This document shows positions 9,599-17,492 of a DNA stretch of 64,000 nt, piece after piece. The stretch is from Asanoa sp. WMMD1127 (GTDB taxonomy: Bacteria; Actinomycetota; Actinomycetes; Mycobacteriales; Micromonosporaceae). The stretch lies in contig NZ_JARUBP010000001.1 in the NCBI RefSeq assembly GCF_029626225.1, forward strand, positions 4,216,001 through 4,280,000. The letters run 5' to 3'. The first letter of the stretch is position 1. The number at the start of each line of letters is the position of its first letter. The notes beneath the pieces were generated by a model. That model searched no databases, was not told the origin of the DNA, and saw only the letters and a list, made by a program, of their open reading frames with translations. The position numbers were made by a program, and so were the translations under genes.

Positions 9599-10462
9599 AT
9601 GAGCGGCCTCGGCACCACCCCACGCGGCCCCGGGTTCGTATCCCCCCAACTCGAGCCCGGGGTCCCCACGGACCCTCCCGCCTCCGCCGGACCGGCGGGA
9701 GGGTCCGGCCGGGGACGCTGGCTGGTCGCGGGCCTGGCCACGATCGGCGTCTCCGTCGCCGGCGGCGCCCTGGCCGGCGGCTGGGCCGGTGACCGCGCCG
9801 CGGGCGACCCCGCGCCCGCGGCCGCCGGCCCGCCGCCCGCGACCGCCGCGCCCGCGCCGACCGGCGGCGTGCCGGGCGACCTGGTCGGCGCGGCGGCGAC
9901 CGCGCTGCCCGGCGTCGTCTCGGTGCGGGCCGGCGCGGCCGGCGGCTCCGGCTTCGTCATCGACGCGCAGGGCCACGTCATCACCAACAACCACGTCGTC
10001 GCGGGCGCCACCAACGTGTCGGTGGTCGGCGGCGACGGGCGGCGGCGGCCGGCGGAGGTGGTCGGCCGCGACCCGGGCAGCGACATCGCGGTGCTGCGGG
10101 TCGCGTCGGCGGAGGGCTTGCGGCCCTTGGCGTTCGCGGCCGGCTCACCCCGAGTCGGCGAGCCGGTGCTGGCCGTCGGCTCGCCGCTCGGGCTCTCGGG
10201 CACGGTCACCGCGGGCATCGTCAGCGCGCTGGACCGCCAGGTGCGGCTCGGCGCGGGGGTGCGGCGCGCGGCGATCCAGACCGACGCGTCGATCAACCCG
10301 GGCAACTCGGGTGGCCCGCTGGTCAACGCCCGCGGCGAGGTGGTCGGCGTGAACACGGCGATCGCCACACTGGAGGGTGGCGGCAACATCGGCATCGGCT
10401 TCGCAATCCCGGTCGAGCGGGCCCGCTCCGCCGCACAGCAGATCATCAGCAGCGGTGGATAG
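9599..10462 (+). CDS. membrane-anchored trypsin-like serine protease (HtrA/DegP-like, no PDZ domain)
   Basis: This 287-residue protein has a Pro-rich cytoplasmic N-terminus, one membrane helix (about 40-60), an Ala/Pro linker, then an S1C protease domain. The catalytic triad is visible: H132 in TNNHVV, D162 in GSDIAVLRV and S237 in NPGNSGGPL. HtrA proteases usually carry a C-terminal PDZ domain; this one stops right after the protease fold (VERARSAAQQIISSGG). TAAGGAG lies 8 bp before the ATG. It sits between the VWA gene and a two-component system, so it probably degrades or processes extracytoplasmic proteins during envelope stress. Confidence 0.93.
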   Translation: MSGLGTTPRGPGFVSPQLEPGVPTDPPASAGPAGGSGRGRWLVAGLATIGVSVAGGALAGGWAGDRAAGDPAPAAAGPPPATAAPAPTGGVPGDLVGAAATALPGVVSVRAGAAGGSGFVIDAQGHVITNNHVVAGATNVSVVGGDGRRRPAEVVGRDPGSDIAVLRVASAEGLRPLAFAAGSPRVGEPVLAVGSPLGLSGTVTAGIVSALDRQVRLGAGVRRAAIQTDASINPGNSGGPLVNARGEVVGVNTAIATLEGGGNIGIGFAIPVERARSAAQQIISSGG

Positions 10463-10471
10463 CGTCGGGTC

Positions 10472-11152
10472 ATGCGGCTGCTCGTGGTGGAAGACGAGGA
10501 GGACCTGGCGACGGCGGTGCGGCTCGGCCTGACCCGGGCCGGCTACGCGGTCGACGTCGCCATGGATGCCGGTCAGGCCTATGACCGGCTCTCCTACACG
10601 GCGTACGACCTGATGCTGCTCGACGTCAACCTGCCCGACGCCGACGGCTTCGCGATGTGCCGCGCGATCCGCCGCGGCGAGGTGGCCGTCGAGGGCGGAA
10701 GCGACCTGCGGGTGCTGATGCTGACCGCGCGCGGCGCCCTGCGCGACCGGGTCCGCGGGCTCGACGAGGGCGCCGACGACTACCTGGTCAAGCCGTTCGC
10801 GCTGGCCGAGCTGCTGGCCCGGGTGCGGGCGCTGCTGCGGCGCGACACCGGCGGCCCGCACGCGGTGCTCACCGTCGGGCCGCTGACCCTCGACGCGGCC
10901 CGGCACGAGGCCAGTCGCGACGGCTCGCCGCTCGCCCTGACCAACAAGGAGTTCGGCGTCCTGGAATATCTGATGACCCGGCCGGGGCACGTCGTGCCGG
11001 CCGAGGAGCTGCTCGAGCACGTCTGGGACGAGAACGCCGACCCGTTCACCGAGACCGTCCGGGTCACCGTCGGCACGCTGCGGCGCAAGCTCGGCGGCGC
11101 GGCGATCGAGACGGTGGTCGGGCGCGGCTACCGGCTGCGGGAGGCGCCGTGA
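10472..11152 (+). CDS. OmpR-family response regulator
   Basis: This 226-residue protein has a receiver domain with the acidic pair in VVEDEEDL, phospho-acceptor D51 in LLDVNLPDADG, the Thr in LMLTARG and Lys in LVKPFAL. A winged-helix DNA-binding domain follows (about 128-222, ending VVGRGYRLREAP). It starts 9 bp after the protease gene and overlaps the sensor kinase gene by 4 bp, so the pair is cotranscribed with the MoxR/VWA/HtrA genes and may regulate that operon. Confidence 0.95.
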   Translation: MRLLVVEDEEDLATAVRLGLTRAGYAVDVAMDAGQAYDRLSYTAYDLMLLDVNLPDADGFAMCRAIRRGEVAVEGGSDLRVLMLTARGALRDRVRGLDEGADDYLVKPFALAELLARVRALLRRDTGGPHAVLTVGPLTLDAARHEASRDGSPLALTNKEFGVLEYLMTRPGHVVPAEELLEHVWDENADPFTETVRVTVGTLRRKLGGAAIETVVGRGYRLREAP

Positions 11153-12333
11153 GACGGCTGACGCAGTCGATCCGGTTCCGCCTGACGGTGCTCTATTCGG
11201 CGCTGCTGTTCGCCCTCGCCGCGACCGCGCTCGGCGTCACCTATCTCGCGGTCGAGCGGGCCACCGACCCCAAGCCGGTCACCCAGCAATATCGCGCGTC
11301 CGTCGTCAAGCACGGCGTCACCATCGACACGCTGGAGGTGGCCGAGGTCGACCAGATCGAGTCGGCGGTCAACTTCGGCACCCTGCAGACGCTGCGCACC
11401 TATTCGCTGTTCGCGCTCGGCGGCCTGCTGGTCGCCAGCCTCGGCATCGGCTGGGTGCTCTCCGGTCGCGCGTTGCGCCCCGTCGGGGCGATCGCCCGCA
11501 CCACGCGGGAGATCCAGGCGACCGACCTGTCGCGGCGGATCCGGCTCGGCGGCGCGAAGGACGAGCTGCGCGACCTGGCCGACACCATCGACTCCATGTT
11601 GGACAGACTCGACGACGCGTTCCGCAACCAGCGCGAGCTGATCGACGACGCCTCGCACGAGCTGCGCAGCCCGCTCGCGGTGATCCGGGCCAACCTCGAC
11701 GCCTCGCTGGTCGACGCGCCGGAGGCCACCGCGGACGAGCGGGCCCGGGCGGTGACCGTCATCGACCGGGCCGCGACGCGGATGTCGCGCCTCGTCGAGG
11801 ACCTGCTCGCCACCGCCCGCCGGGACGCGGGCGGACTGGCGGACACCGACGTCGACCTGGGCGCCGTGGCCCGCGAGGCGGGGGAGGAGTACGCCGCGGT
11901 GGCCGCCGCCAGCCAGGTGTTCCTGGCCTACGACGTGCGGCCGGGACTGACCTACATCGGCGACCACGACGCGCTGCGGCGGGCCGTCGGCAACCTGCTG
12001 TCCAACGCGGTCCGCCTCTCGCCCGAGGGCGGCACGGTCACCGTCGCGGCCGGCACCGCACCCGGCTGGCGGTGGATCGCCGTCGCCGACCACGGTCCCG
12101 GGATCGCGGCCGGCGACCAGGCGCGGGTCTTCGACCGGTTCTGGCGGGCGCCGGGCGCCGACGGCGGGCGGGACCGACGCACCGGCCTGGGCCTCGCCAT
12201 CGTCCGCCAGATCGTGGAGTCCCACGGCGGCCAGGTTGCCCTGCACTCGACGCCGGGGCGGGGCAGCACGTTCGTGCTGTGGCTGCCCCTGCCCACCGCC
12301 GAAGGCCCGCCACCGGCGGAGCCGCCCGTTTAG
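11149..12333 (+). CDS. two-component sensor histidine kinase
   Basis: This 394-residue kinase has TM1 (about 10-30), a short extracytoplasmic loop of about 55 residues, TM2 (about 85-107), a HAMP domain (about 108-160), H-box H170 in DDASHELRSPLAVI, N-box GNLLSNAVRLSP, G1 DHGPGIA, F-box FDRFW and G2 GLGLAIV. The GTG at 11149 overlaps the regulator stop. The short sensor loop suggests sensing of membrane state or of a small partner rather than a large ligand. The stop codon TAG at 12331-12333 is partly built from the flanking TA of a small transposable element. Confidence 0.95.
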   Translation: MRRLTQSIRFRLTVLYSALLFALAATALGVTYLAVERATDPKPVTQQYRASVVKHGVTIDTLEVAEVDQIESAVNFGTLQTLRTYSLFALGGLLVASLGIGWVLSGRALRPVGAIARTTREIQATDLSRRIRLGGAKDELRDLADTIDSMLDRLDDAFRNQRELIDDASHELRSPLAVIRANLDASLVDAPEATADERARAVTVIDRAATRMSRLVEDLLATARRDAGGLADTDVDLGAVAREAGEEYAAVAAASQVFLAYDVRPGLTYIGDHDALRRAVGNLLSNAVRLSPEGGTVTVAAGTAPGWRWIAVADHGPGIAAGDQARVFDRFWRAPGADGGRDRRTGLGLAIVRQIVESHGGQVALHSTPGRGSTFVLWLPLPTAEGPPPAEPPV

Positions 12334-12496
12334 GGTCTGTCCGGCCGATCAACGCGGCCTGCGACGGGCCCAGCTGCCGCCTGGCGGCGTCCCGGAATCA
12401 CCCGGATACGACACCGGTATCCGGGCAATTCCGGGCCACCACCAGACGACACCTGGCCTCCGTCTCGGCTCACGTTGATCGGCAGGACAGACCCTA
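12331..12496. repeat. MITE-like element with 24-bp terminal inverted repeats, inserted at convergent stop codons
   Basis: The 166-bp element, including TA at both ends, has arms 12331-12354 and 12473-12496 that match at 23 of 24 positions. The outer part is TAGGGTCTGTCC and the inner part CCGATCAACG. It has no ORF of its own. Removing it with one TA restores kinase codons ending GTT TAG on one strand and LacI codons ending AGC TAA on the other, so the original genes had overlapping stops. The element restores TAG for both genes because it begins with G at each end. It is probably mobilised in trans by a TA-targeting transposase. IS5 and IS630 types are both possible. Confidence 0.8.
12391..12435. 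terminator. nested hairpin inside the MITE, probable bidirectional terminator
   Basis: An outer stem pairs CCCGGAAT (12391-12398) with ATTCCGGG (12428-12435). An inner 9-bp stem pairs CCCGGATAC (12401-12409) with GTATCCGGG (12417-12425) around a 7-nt loop. It is perfectly symmetrical between the convergent kinase and LacI genes, so it could stop transcription from both sides. There is no T-tract, which is common in high-G+C actinomycetes. Confidence 0.6.
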
Positions 12497-13534
12497 GCTC
12501 GAGTCCCGGACCACCAGGGTCGGGTTGAAGATGACCGTGCGCGGTGAGCGGCCCGGCTCGCGCAGGCCGGCCAGCAGCAGGCGGGCCATCTCGCCGGCCA
12601 TCTCCTCGACCGGCTGGTGGATCGTGGTCAGCTGGGGATGCGCCTCCAGTGCCGCGCTGCTGTCGTCGAAGCCCACCACCGACACGTCGCCGGGCACCTC
12701 GCGGCCCAGCTCCTGGAGCGCGCGCACCGCGCCCTCGGCCATCAGGTCGTTGGCGACGAAGAGGCCGTCGAGGTCGGGGTGCGTGTCGAGCAGCGCCCGG
12801 GCCGCCGCCTCACCGCTGGCCCGGGTGAAGTCGCCCTCGACCACCGGCGGCGCCGGCAGTCCTTGGCGGGCCAGCGCGTCCCGGAAGGCGGAGAGCCGGT
12901 CCTGCCCGGCCGGCATGTCCTGCGGGCCGGCGATCGTGCCGAGCCGGCGCCGGCCCCGCGACACGAGATGCTCGGCGGCGAGCCGGACGCCGGCCGGCTG
13001 GTCGACGTCGACGTAGCTGAGCGGCACCGGCCGGCCCGGCCGGGCGGAGAGCACCGTGGCGACGCCCATCTCGGCCAGCTGGCCGGGGAACGGGTCGGCC
13101 GCGTGGCTCGAGATCAGCAGCACGCCGTCGACGTGCCCCTGGCGCAGGTAGCGCAGCACCTGCTCGTGGGCGGGGGGATCGGCCGGGATGATCACGAGGT
13201 GGATGCCCTCGGGCCGGAGCACCTCCTGGGCGCCGGCGGTCAGCCGCCCGAAGTAGGGGTCGGTGAAGACCCGGTTGAGGAACGTGGCCGCGTACTCACG
13301 GTGGTTGGGTGGCTCGCTGATCACCAGCGCGACCGAGTCGGTGCGGCGGGTGACGAGCGACCGGGCCGCGAGGTTGGGCACGTAGCCCGTCTCCTGGATG
13401 GCCCGCTCGACGGCCGCCCGCATCCGCGGGTCGACGGTCGGCACGTCGTTGATCACCCGCGAGACGGTGGCCCGGGAGACGCCCGCGGCGACGGCGACCT
13501 CGTCCAGCGTCGGCGGGCGCGGCGGGGTGCTCAC
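12494..13534 (-). CDS. LacI-family transcriptional regulator
   Basis: This 346-residue repressor has an N-terminal LacI helix-turn-helix (about 8-30, LDEVAVAAGVSRATVSRVIN), the hinge YVPNLAARSL and a periplasmic-binding-like sugar domain (GVLLISSH..., VAAEHLVSRG, LFVANDLMAEG, SVVGFDDS). The GTG at 13534 is chosen because it gives the normal short N-terminus before the HTH. It lies downstream of and parallel to the beta-glucan hydrolase genes. It may control them or the distant xylanase. Its own promoter contains CCGGAA/TTCCGG inverted repeats that look autoregulatory. The stop codon is formed with the TA of the adjacent MITE. Confidence 0.93.
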   Translation of the reverse strand: MSTPPRPPTLDEVAVAAGVSRATVSRVINDVPTVDPRMRAAVERAIQETGYVPNLAARSLVTRRTDSVALVISEPPNHREYAATFLNRVFTDPYFGRLTAGAQEVLRPEGIHLVIIPADPPAHEQVLRYLRQGHVDGVLLISSHAADPFPGQLAEMGVATVLSARPGRPVPLSYVDVDQPAGVRLAAEHLVSRGRRRLGTIAGPQDMPAGQDRLSAFRDALARQGLPAPPVVEGDFTRASGEAAARALLDTHPDLDGLFVANDLMAEGAVRALQELGREVPGDVSVVGFDDSSAALEAHPQLTTIHQPVEEMAGEMARLLLAGLREPGRSPRTVIFNPTLVVRDSS

Positions 13535-13550
13535 GCGACCAGTTATAGCA

Positions 13551-13574
13551 CCGGAAGAGCTTCCGGAAGTTCCG
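13551..13574. promoter_or_regulatory. CTTCCGGAAG-type inverted repeat, probable operator of the LacI gene
   Basis: Just upstream of the LacI start lie overlapping dyads: CCGGAAG-AG-CTTCCGG (13551-13566), the perfect CTTCCGGAAG (13560-13569) and CGGAAGTTCCG (13564-13574). Position and symmetry fit an autoregulatory LacI site. A similar TTTCGGAAACTTCCGG block lies in front of the GH10 xylanase near 47987-48001. Confidence 0.5.
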
Positions 13575-13583
13575 CCGGACGGG

Positions 13584-13617
13584 CCCGCCGGCCCTCCCGT
13601 CAAGGAGGACCGGCGGG
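13584..13617 (-). terminator. hairpin terminator after the GH16/DUF1996 operon
   Basis: Two 14-nt arms (13584-13597 and 13604-13617) pair with one mismatch around the loop CGTCAA. The arms are almost entirely G/C. The hairpin lies 16 bp past the DUF1996 stop on the minus strand and upstream of the LacI promoter, so it separates the two units. It has no clear T-tract. Confidence 0.65.
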
Positions 13618-13632
13618 TGTGGTGGGTCCGCG

Positions 13633-14904
13633 TCACGGCGTGCCGTTGACGCCGCACTTGATGATCGGCCGGATGCAGTCGCGCACCCGGCGCTCCATCT
13701 CGGCCACGGGCCAGGCGTTGAAGAAGTCGCCGTGCATGGTGAAGCCGCGGCCCGACGCGAGCCGGATCCGGGCCGGGTCACCGTTGACGGGGTAGCGCAG
13801 CACCTGCCGCAGCTTCGGCACCGGCACCGGGTGGGTGCTCGGGCAGTCGCCGTTGACCGGGTACGCCATGTGGCTCTTGTGGTTCGGCGAGTCCAGGTCG
13901 TGGCCGTTCCAGCACTGCGGGAAGTCCAGATAGGACTCCAGCATGCTGCCGGCCGGGCAGTTGACGAAGTCCTTGCCGGCGCCGACCTCGTTGTGGTGCA
14001 GGCACGACCACCGGGAGATGGTGGTCGCGTCCGGCGCGGTCGCCTGGGCGTTGCCGGCCACGATCCGCAGCCCCAGCGGGAGCGACTGGATCCGGGCGGT
14101 CACGTCGGGGCGCACGCCCTCACCGAGGTAGTAGAAGATGCCGGTGACCGGCTCGACCGGCTGGTTGTCCCGGTAGAGCGTGGGCACCCAGTAGGACGAG
14201 AGGTCGATGCTCGGGTTGCAGTTGCTCGTGCCCGCCTGCAGGTCGCCCAGGTTGGTGTAGGCGTTGACGTTGCGGGCGCCGAAGAAGCTGTGCATGTGCG
14301 AGGCGCCCGGCAGGCCCGGGTAGATGATCGGGTCGTCGGGGAGCCGGTGCGAGAACGGGCAGTCGGCCAGGAACTCCGAGACCCGCACGATCGGCCCGGT
14401 CGGCGGCGGGGGTGGCGGTGGCGCGGCGCCGCCGACACCGTAGACCTGGAACTCCCAGAGCGAGACGCCCCACTGGGTGGCCCGCCGGGTGCTGTGCAGC
14501 CGCACGTAGCGGCCGGTGCCCGAGACCGCGAGGTCCTGGTTGCCACCGGTCGCGGTCGTGGTGCTGTAGACGGTCGTCCAGCTCGTGCCGTTGGCCGACG
14601 TCTGGATGGTGTACGCGCTGGAGTAGGCGCCTTCCCAGCGGATCACCACCCGGCTGATGGTGGCGCTGGCGCCCAGGTCGACCTGCAGCCACTGCGGGTC
14701 GCTGAACGCGCTGGACCAGCGGGTGCCGTTGTTGCCGTCGACCGCGTTGCTGGCGGGCGAGCCGCCGTTCTCGGTCGATGACGCGCTGGCCGCGCGGCCC
14801 TGTGAGATGAGTGGGTCGGCCGCGACGGCGTCACCCGTGGCGGCGACCAGGTAGCCGCTGAGCAACAGGACGAGCACGGCGGCGAAGCTTGCTGTTCGTC
14901 GCAT
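13633..14904 (-). CDS. secreted F5/8C (discoidin-like) and DUF1996 domain protein
   Basis: This 423-residue protein has a signal peptide (1-28, MRRTASFAAVLVLLLSGYL), an F5/8 type C carbohydrate-binding domain (about 32-155, ending RYVRLHSTRRATQWGVSLWEFQVYG), a run of eight prolines, and a DUF1996 domain (about 172-410). The DUF1996 part has HMHSFFGA, SSYWVPTLY, WSCLHHNE, DFPQCWNGHDLD and KSHMAYP, with many conserved His, Cys and Trp. DUF1996 has no established activity that I know of. The gene starts 9 bp after the GH16 stop with AGGAG upstream, so it is cotranscribed. The binding module shared with the GH16 enzyme suggests both act on the same polysaccharide outside the cell. Confidence 0.88.
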   Translation of the reverse strand: MRRTASFAAVLVLLLSGYLVAATGDAVAADPLISQGRAASASSTENGGSPASNAVDGNNGTRWSSAFSDPQWLQVDLGASATISRVVIRWEGAYSSAYTIQTSANGTSWTTVYSTTTATGGNQDLAVSGTGRYVRLHSTRRATQWGVSLWEFQVYGVGGAAPPPPPPPTGPIVRVSEFLADCPFSHRLPDDPIIYPGLPGASHMHSFFGARNVNAYTNLGDLQAGTSNCNPSIDLSSYWVPTLYRDNQPVEPVTGIFYYLGEGVRPDVTARIQSLPLGLRIVAGNAQATAPDATTISRWSCLHHNEVGAGKDFVNCPAGSMLESYLDFPQCWNGHDLDSPNHKSHMAYPVNGDCPSTHPVPVPKLRQVLRYPVNGDPARIRLASGRGFTMHGDFFNAWPVAEMERRVRDCIRPIIKCGVNGTP

Positions 14905-14912
14905 GTGAGCTC

Positions 14913-17063
14913 CTAGTTCTGGTAGACCCGGACGTAGTCGACGAGCATCCGGGACGGGAACGGGGTGGTGCCGTCGATCGGGCCGGGGAAGTCGCCGCCG
15001 ACCGCGAGGTTGAGGATGAGATAGAAGGGGTGGTCGAAGACCCACGGTCCGCGGGTCGACTCGACGGTGGCCTTGCTGGCCACGAAGACCGTCGTGCCGT
15101 CGAGCTTGAACGTGATGCCCTTGCTGTCCCACTCGGCCGACCAGGTGTGGAAGTCGTTGGCCAGGTCGACGCCGCCGGGCGCGGTGTAGCGCTGCCCGTA
15201 GCCGCCACCGCCGTTGTAGGCCGGCGCGTGCAGGGTCGAGTAGCCCTCGAGCGTGTTGCGGCCTAGGACCTCCATGATGTCGATCTCGCCGTTGTAGGGC
15301 CACGGACGGCCGGTGAGGAAGTCGGCGCCCATCATCCAGAACGCCGGCCACAGGCCGTTGCCCTTCGGCACCTTGACGCGGGCCTCGATGCGGCCGTACT
15401 GGACGTGGAACTTGTTGCCCGTGTTCATCCGGTGCGACGTGTAGTCGCGGCCGCCGGCGGTCTCCCGGCGGGCCTCGATGACCAGCGAGCCGGCGCCGTC
15501 CATGTTGGCGTTGTTGTTGTTCGTGTAGTACTGGATCTCGTTGTTCTGCCCGGTGCCCGGGTCGATCGTCCACTTAGCCGGGTCGGGCTTGCTGCCGGCC
15601 GGCCCGTTGAACTCGTCGTTCCACACCAGACGGTTGGCGGGGAACGTCGGGTCCGGCGGCATCGCCGGTGGGGCCGTGGGTGCGCCGCCGGTGCCGTACA
15701 CCTTGAACTCCCAGAGCGAGTAGCCGTAGGTGCTGGACCGGGCGGTGCCGTACATCCGGACGTAGCGGCCGGTGCCGGTGATGTTGAGGGTCTCCTTGAA
15801 CCCGGCGCCCGTGGTGGTGGAGTAGATCGTGGTCCAGCTGGTCGCGTTCGGCGACACCTGGATCTGGTACGCCCGCGCGAACGCGGGATCCCACTGCAGC
15901 ACCACCTGCGTGATGCCGGCCGTGGCGCCCAGGTCGACGTAGATCCAGCCGGGGTCGACCCAGCCGGTGTTGGCGGCGGTGGCCCAACGACTGGCCGGGT
16001 CGTTGTCGAACGCCCGCGCCGGGGTGCATTCCCAGCACGCGCCGTCGTTCTGGCTGGTGCTCGCGACCGCGGGCTTGTTGTAGGACAGCAGCCGCACGTC
16101 GCCGCCCGGCGGCGGGTCGGTCGGCGGCGGGTCGGTGGGCGGGTTGGTCGGCCCGCCGCTCCCGGTACGGACCTGGAACTCCCAGAGCGAGTAGCCGTAG
16201 CCCGTGCCCCGGGCGGTGCCGTAGACCCGCACGTAGCGCCCGGTGCCGGAGACGGTCAGCGTCTGCGTGCCGCCGGCGCCGGTGGTGGTCGAGTAGACCG
16301 AGGTCCAGGTCGCGCCGTCGGCCGAGACCTGCACCTGGAACGCGCGCCCGTAGGCGGCCTCCCACTGCAGCGTGACGCCGCAGATCGACTGGCTGGCACC
16401 GAGGTCGACGGAGAGCCACTGCGGGTCGCTGGCCGCGCTGGACCAGCGGGTGCCGGCGTTGCCGTCGACCGCGGACGAGGCCGGGAACGCCGCGCTCTGG
16501 GTCGACGAGGCGGTGGCGGGCCGGCCCTGCGCGGCGTTTGCTGTGCCGCAGCCGCCGGTCGCGCCGGTGCTGCCGTACACCTGGAACTCCCAGAGCGAGA
16601 CCCCGTACGCCGTGGCCTTGGCGGTGGCGTTGACCCGCACGTAGCGGCCGCTGCCGGTGACCGTGAGGTCCTGCACGCCGCCCGTGCCGTTGGTGGTGGT
16701 GTGGACGGTGGTCCAGGTCGAGCCGTTGGCCGAGGTCTGGACCGTGAAGGCGGTCGCGTACGCGGCCTCCCAGTTGAGCACGACCCGGCTGATCGTGGCC
16801 GTGGCGCCGAGGTCGACCTGCACCCACTGCGGCACGGTGAACGCGCTCGACCACCGGGTGCCGGTGTTGCCGTCGACGGCGGCGGAGGCCGGCGTGCCGG
16901 CGTTCTCGGTGGACGAGGCGGTCGCGGGGCGACCCTGCGAGATCAGCGGATCGGCGGCCGCCGCGGTGACCCCGGTCGCGACCAGGAATCCCGCGAGCAG
17001 CGCGAGTGCGGCGCCGCCGGAAGCGGCCAGGCGCCATCGTCGGCCGGGCAGAACCCGACTCAT
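14913..17063 (-). CDS. secreted GH16 endo-beta-glucanase (laminarinase type) with three F5/8C modules
   Basis: This 716-residue protein has a signal peptide (1 to about 38), three F5/8 type C modules (about 40-165, 175-305, 330-455) separated by short or Pro/Thr-rich linkers, and a C-terminal GH16 domain (about 475-716). The catalytic signature is E593-I-D595-I-M-E598 within GEIDIMEVLG, nucleophile and acid/base, as in beta-1,3-glucanases. The start at 17063 is chosen because AAAGGAG lies 6 bp before it; the ATG two codons earlier would touch the ribosome site. Transcription starts opposite the sugar importer from a shared region with four palindromic operators. One palindrome (17094-17109) lies only 31 bp upstream. 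Confidence 0.93.
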   Translation of the reverse strand: MSRVLPGRRWRLAASGGAALALLAGFLVATGVTAAAADPLISQGRPATASSTENAGTPASAAVDGNTGTRWSSAFTVPQWVQVDLGATATISRVVLNWEAAYATAFTVQTSANGSTWTTVHTTTNGTGGVQDLTVTGSGRYVRVNATAKATAYGVSLWEFQVYGSTGATGGCGTANAAQGRPATASSTQSAAFPASSAVDGNAGTRWSSAASDPQWLSVDLGASQSICGVTLQWEAAYGRAFQVQVSADGATWTSVYSTTTGAGGTQTLTVSGTGRYVRVYGTARGTGYGYSLWEFQVRTGSGGPTNPPTDPPPTDPPPGGDVRLLSYNKPAVASTSQNDGACWECTPARAFDNDPASRWATAANTGWVDPGWIYVDLGATAGITQVVLQWDPAFARAYQIQVSPNATSWTTIYSTTTGAGFKETLNITGTGRYVRMYGTARSSTYGYSLWEFKVYGTGGAPTAPPAMPPDPTFPANRLVWNDEFNGPAGSKPDPAKWTIDPGTGQNNEIQYYTNNNNANMDGAGSLVIEARRETAGGRDYTSHRMNTGNKFHVQYGRIEARVKVPKGNGLWPAFWMMGADFLTGRPWPYNGEIDIMEVLGRNTLEGYSTLHAPAYNGGGGYGQRYTAPGGVDLANDFHTWSAEWDSKGITFKLDGTTVFVASKATVESTRGPWVFDHPFYLILNLAVGGDFPGPIDGTTPFPSRMLVDYVRVYQN

Positions 17064-17492
17064 GTGCATCTCCTTTACGTGGGACGGGACGTAAAGAGAG
17101 CGCTCTCTTCCGCGCCACTCTGACGGCTCCCTCCACGCCTGTCAATGGCTGACGCACGTCGATGGCTATTGGCGGAAAACGCGCGAGTCAACTGCGGTGA
17201 TTCGAGATGTTCGATCGCTTGACGGGCCGGGCCGGCGGTAGGACGGTAGGGGAAGCGCTCTCCGAACCAGGGTCCGCAGCATGTAACGAAACCGCAACGG
17301 ATCCTTGACATGGCGCTCACCGTCCTCGATGGTCGGGAACCAAGTGAGAGCGCTCTCTCTCATTCGGCGTCACAAAATCTCCACCCCACCACGTCCCAGA
17401 CCCAGATCCGAAGCGTGGCCGCCGACCGCGACACCTGCGTTGGAGAGCGCTCTCCAAACCCTGCCCATACAACCGTTCGCCTGGAGGAGTCC
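17064..17492. promoter_or_regulatory. divergent promoter region with four GAGAGCGCTCTC-type operators
   Basis: This 429-bp gene-free stretch lies between the GH16 operon and the sugar importer. It holds AAGAGAGCGCTCTCTT at 17094-17109 (perfect), a half-conserved copy AGCGCTCTCC at 17254-17263, GAGAGCGCTCTC at 17346-17357 (perfect) and TTGGAGAGCGCTCTCCAA at 17440-17457 (perfect, 18 bp). A central CG dyad of this kind is typical of LacI-family sites and close to the actinobacterial CebR box TGGGAGCGCTCCCA. The outermost copies lie 31 and 35 bp from the two start codons, as expected for repression of both directions by one regulator and relief by an oligosaccharide. Confidence 0.85.

Noticed and set aside
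16080-16150. Pro/Thr-coding repeats in the GH16 gene as a separate repeat element
   Set aside because: They encode an ordinary flexible linker between carbohydrate-binding modules.
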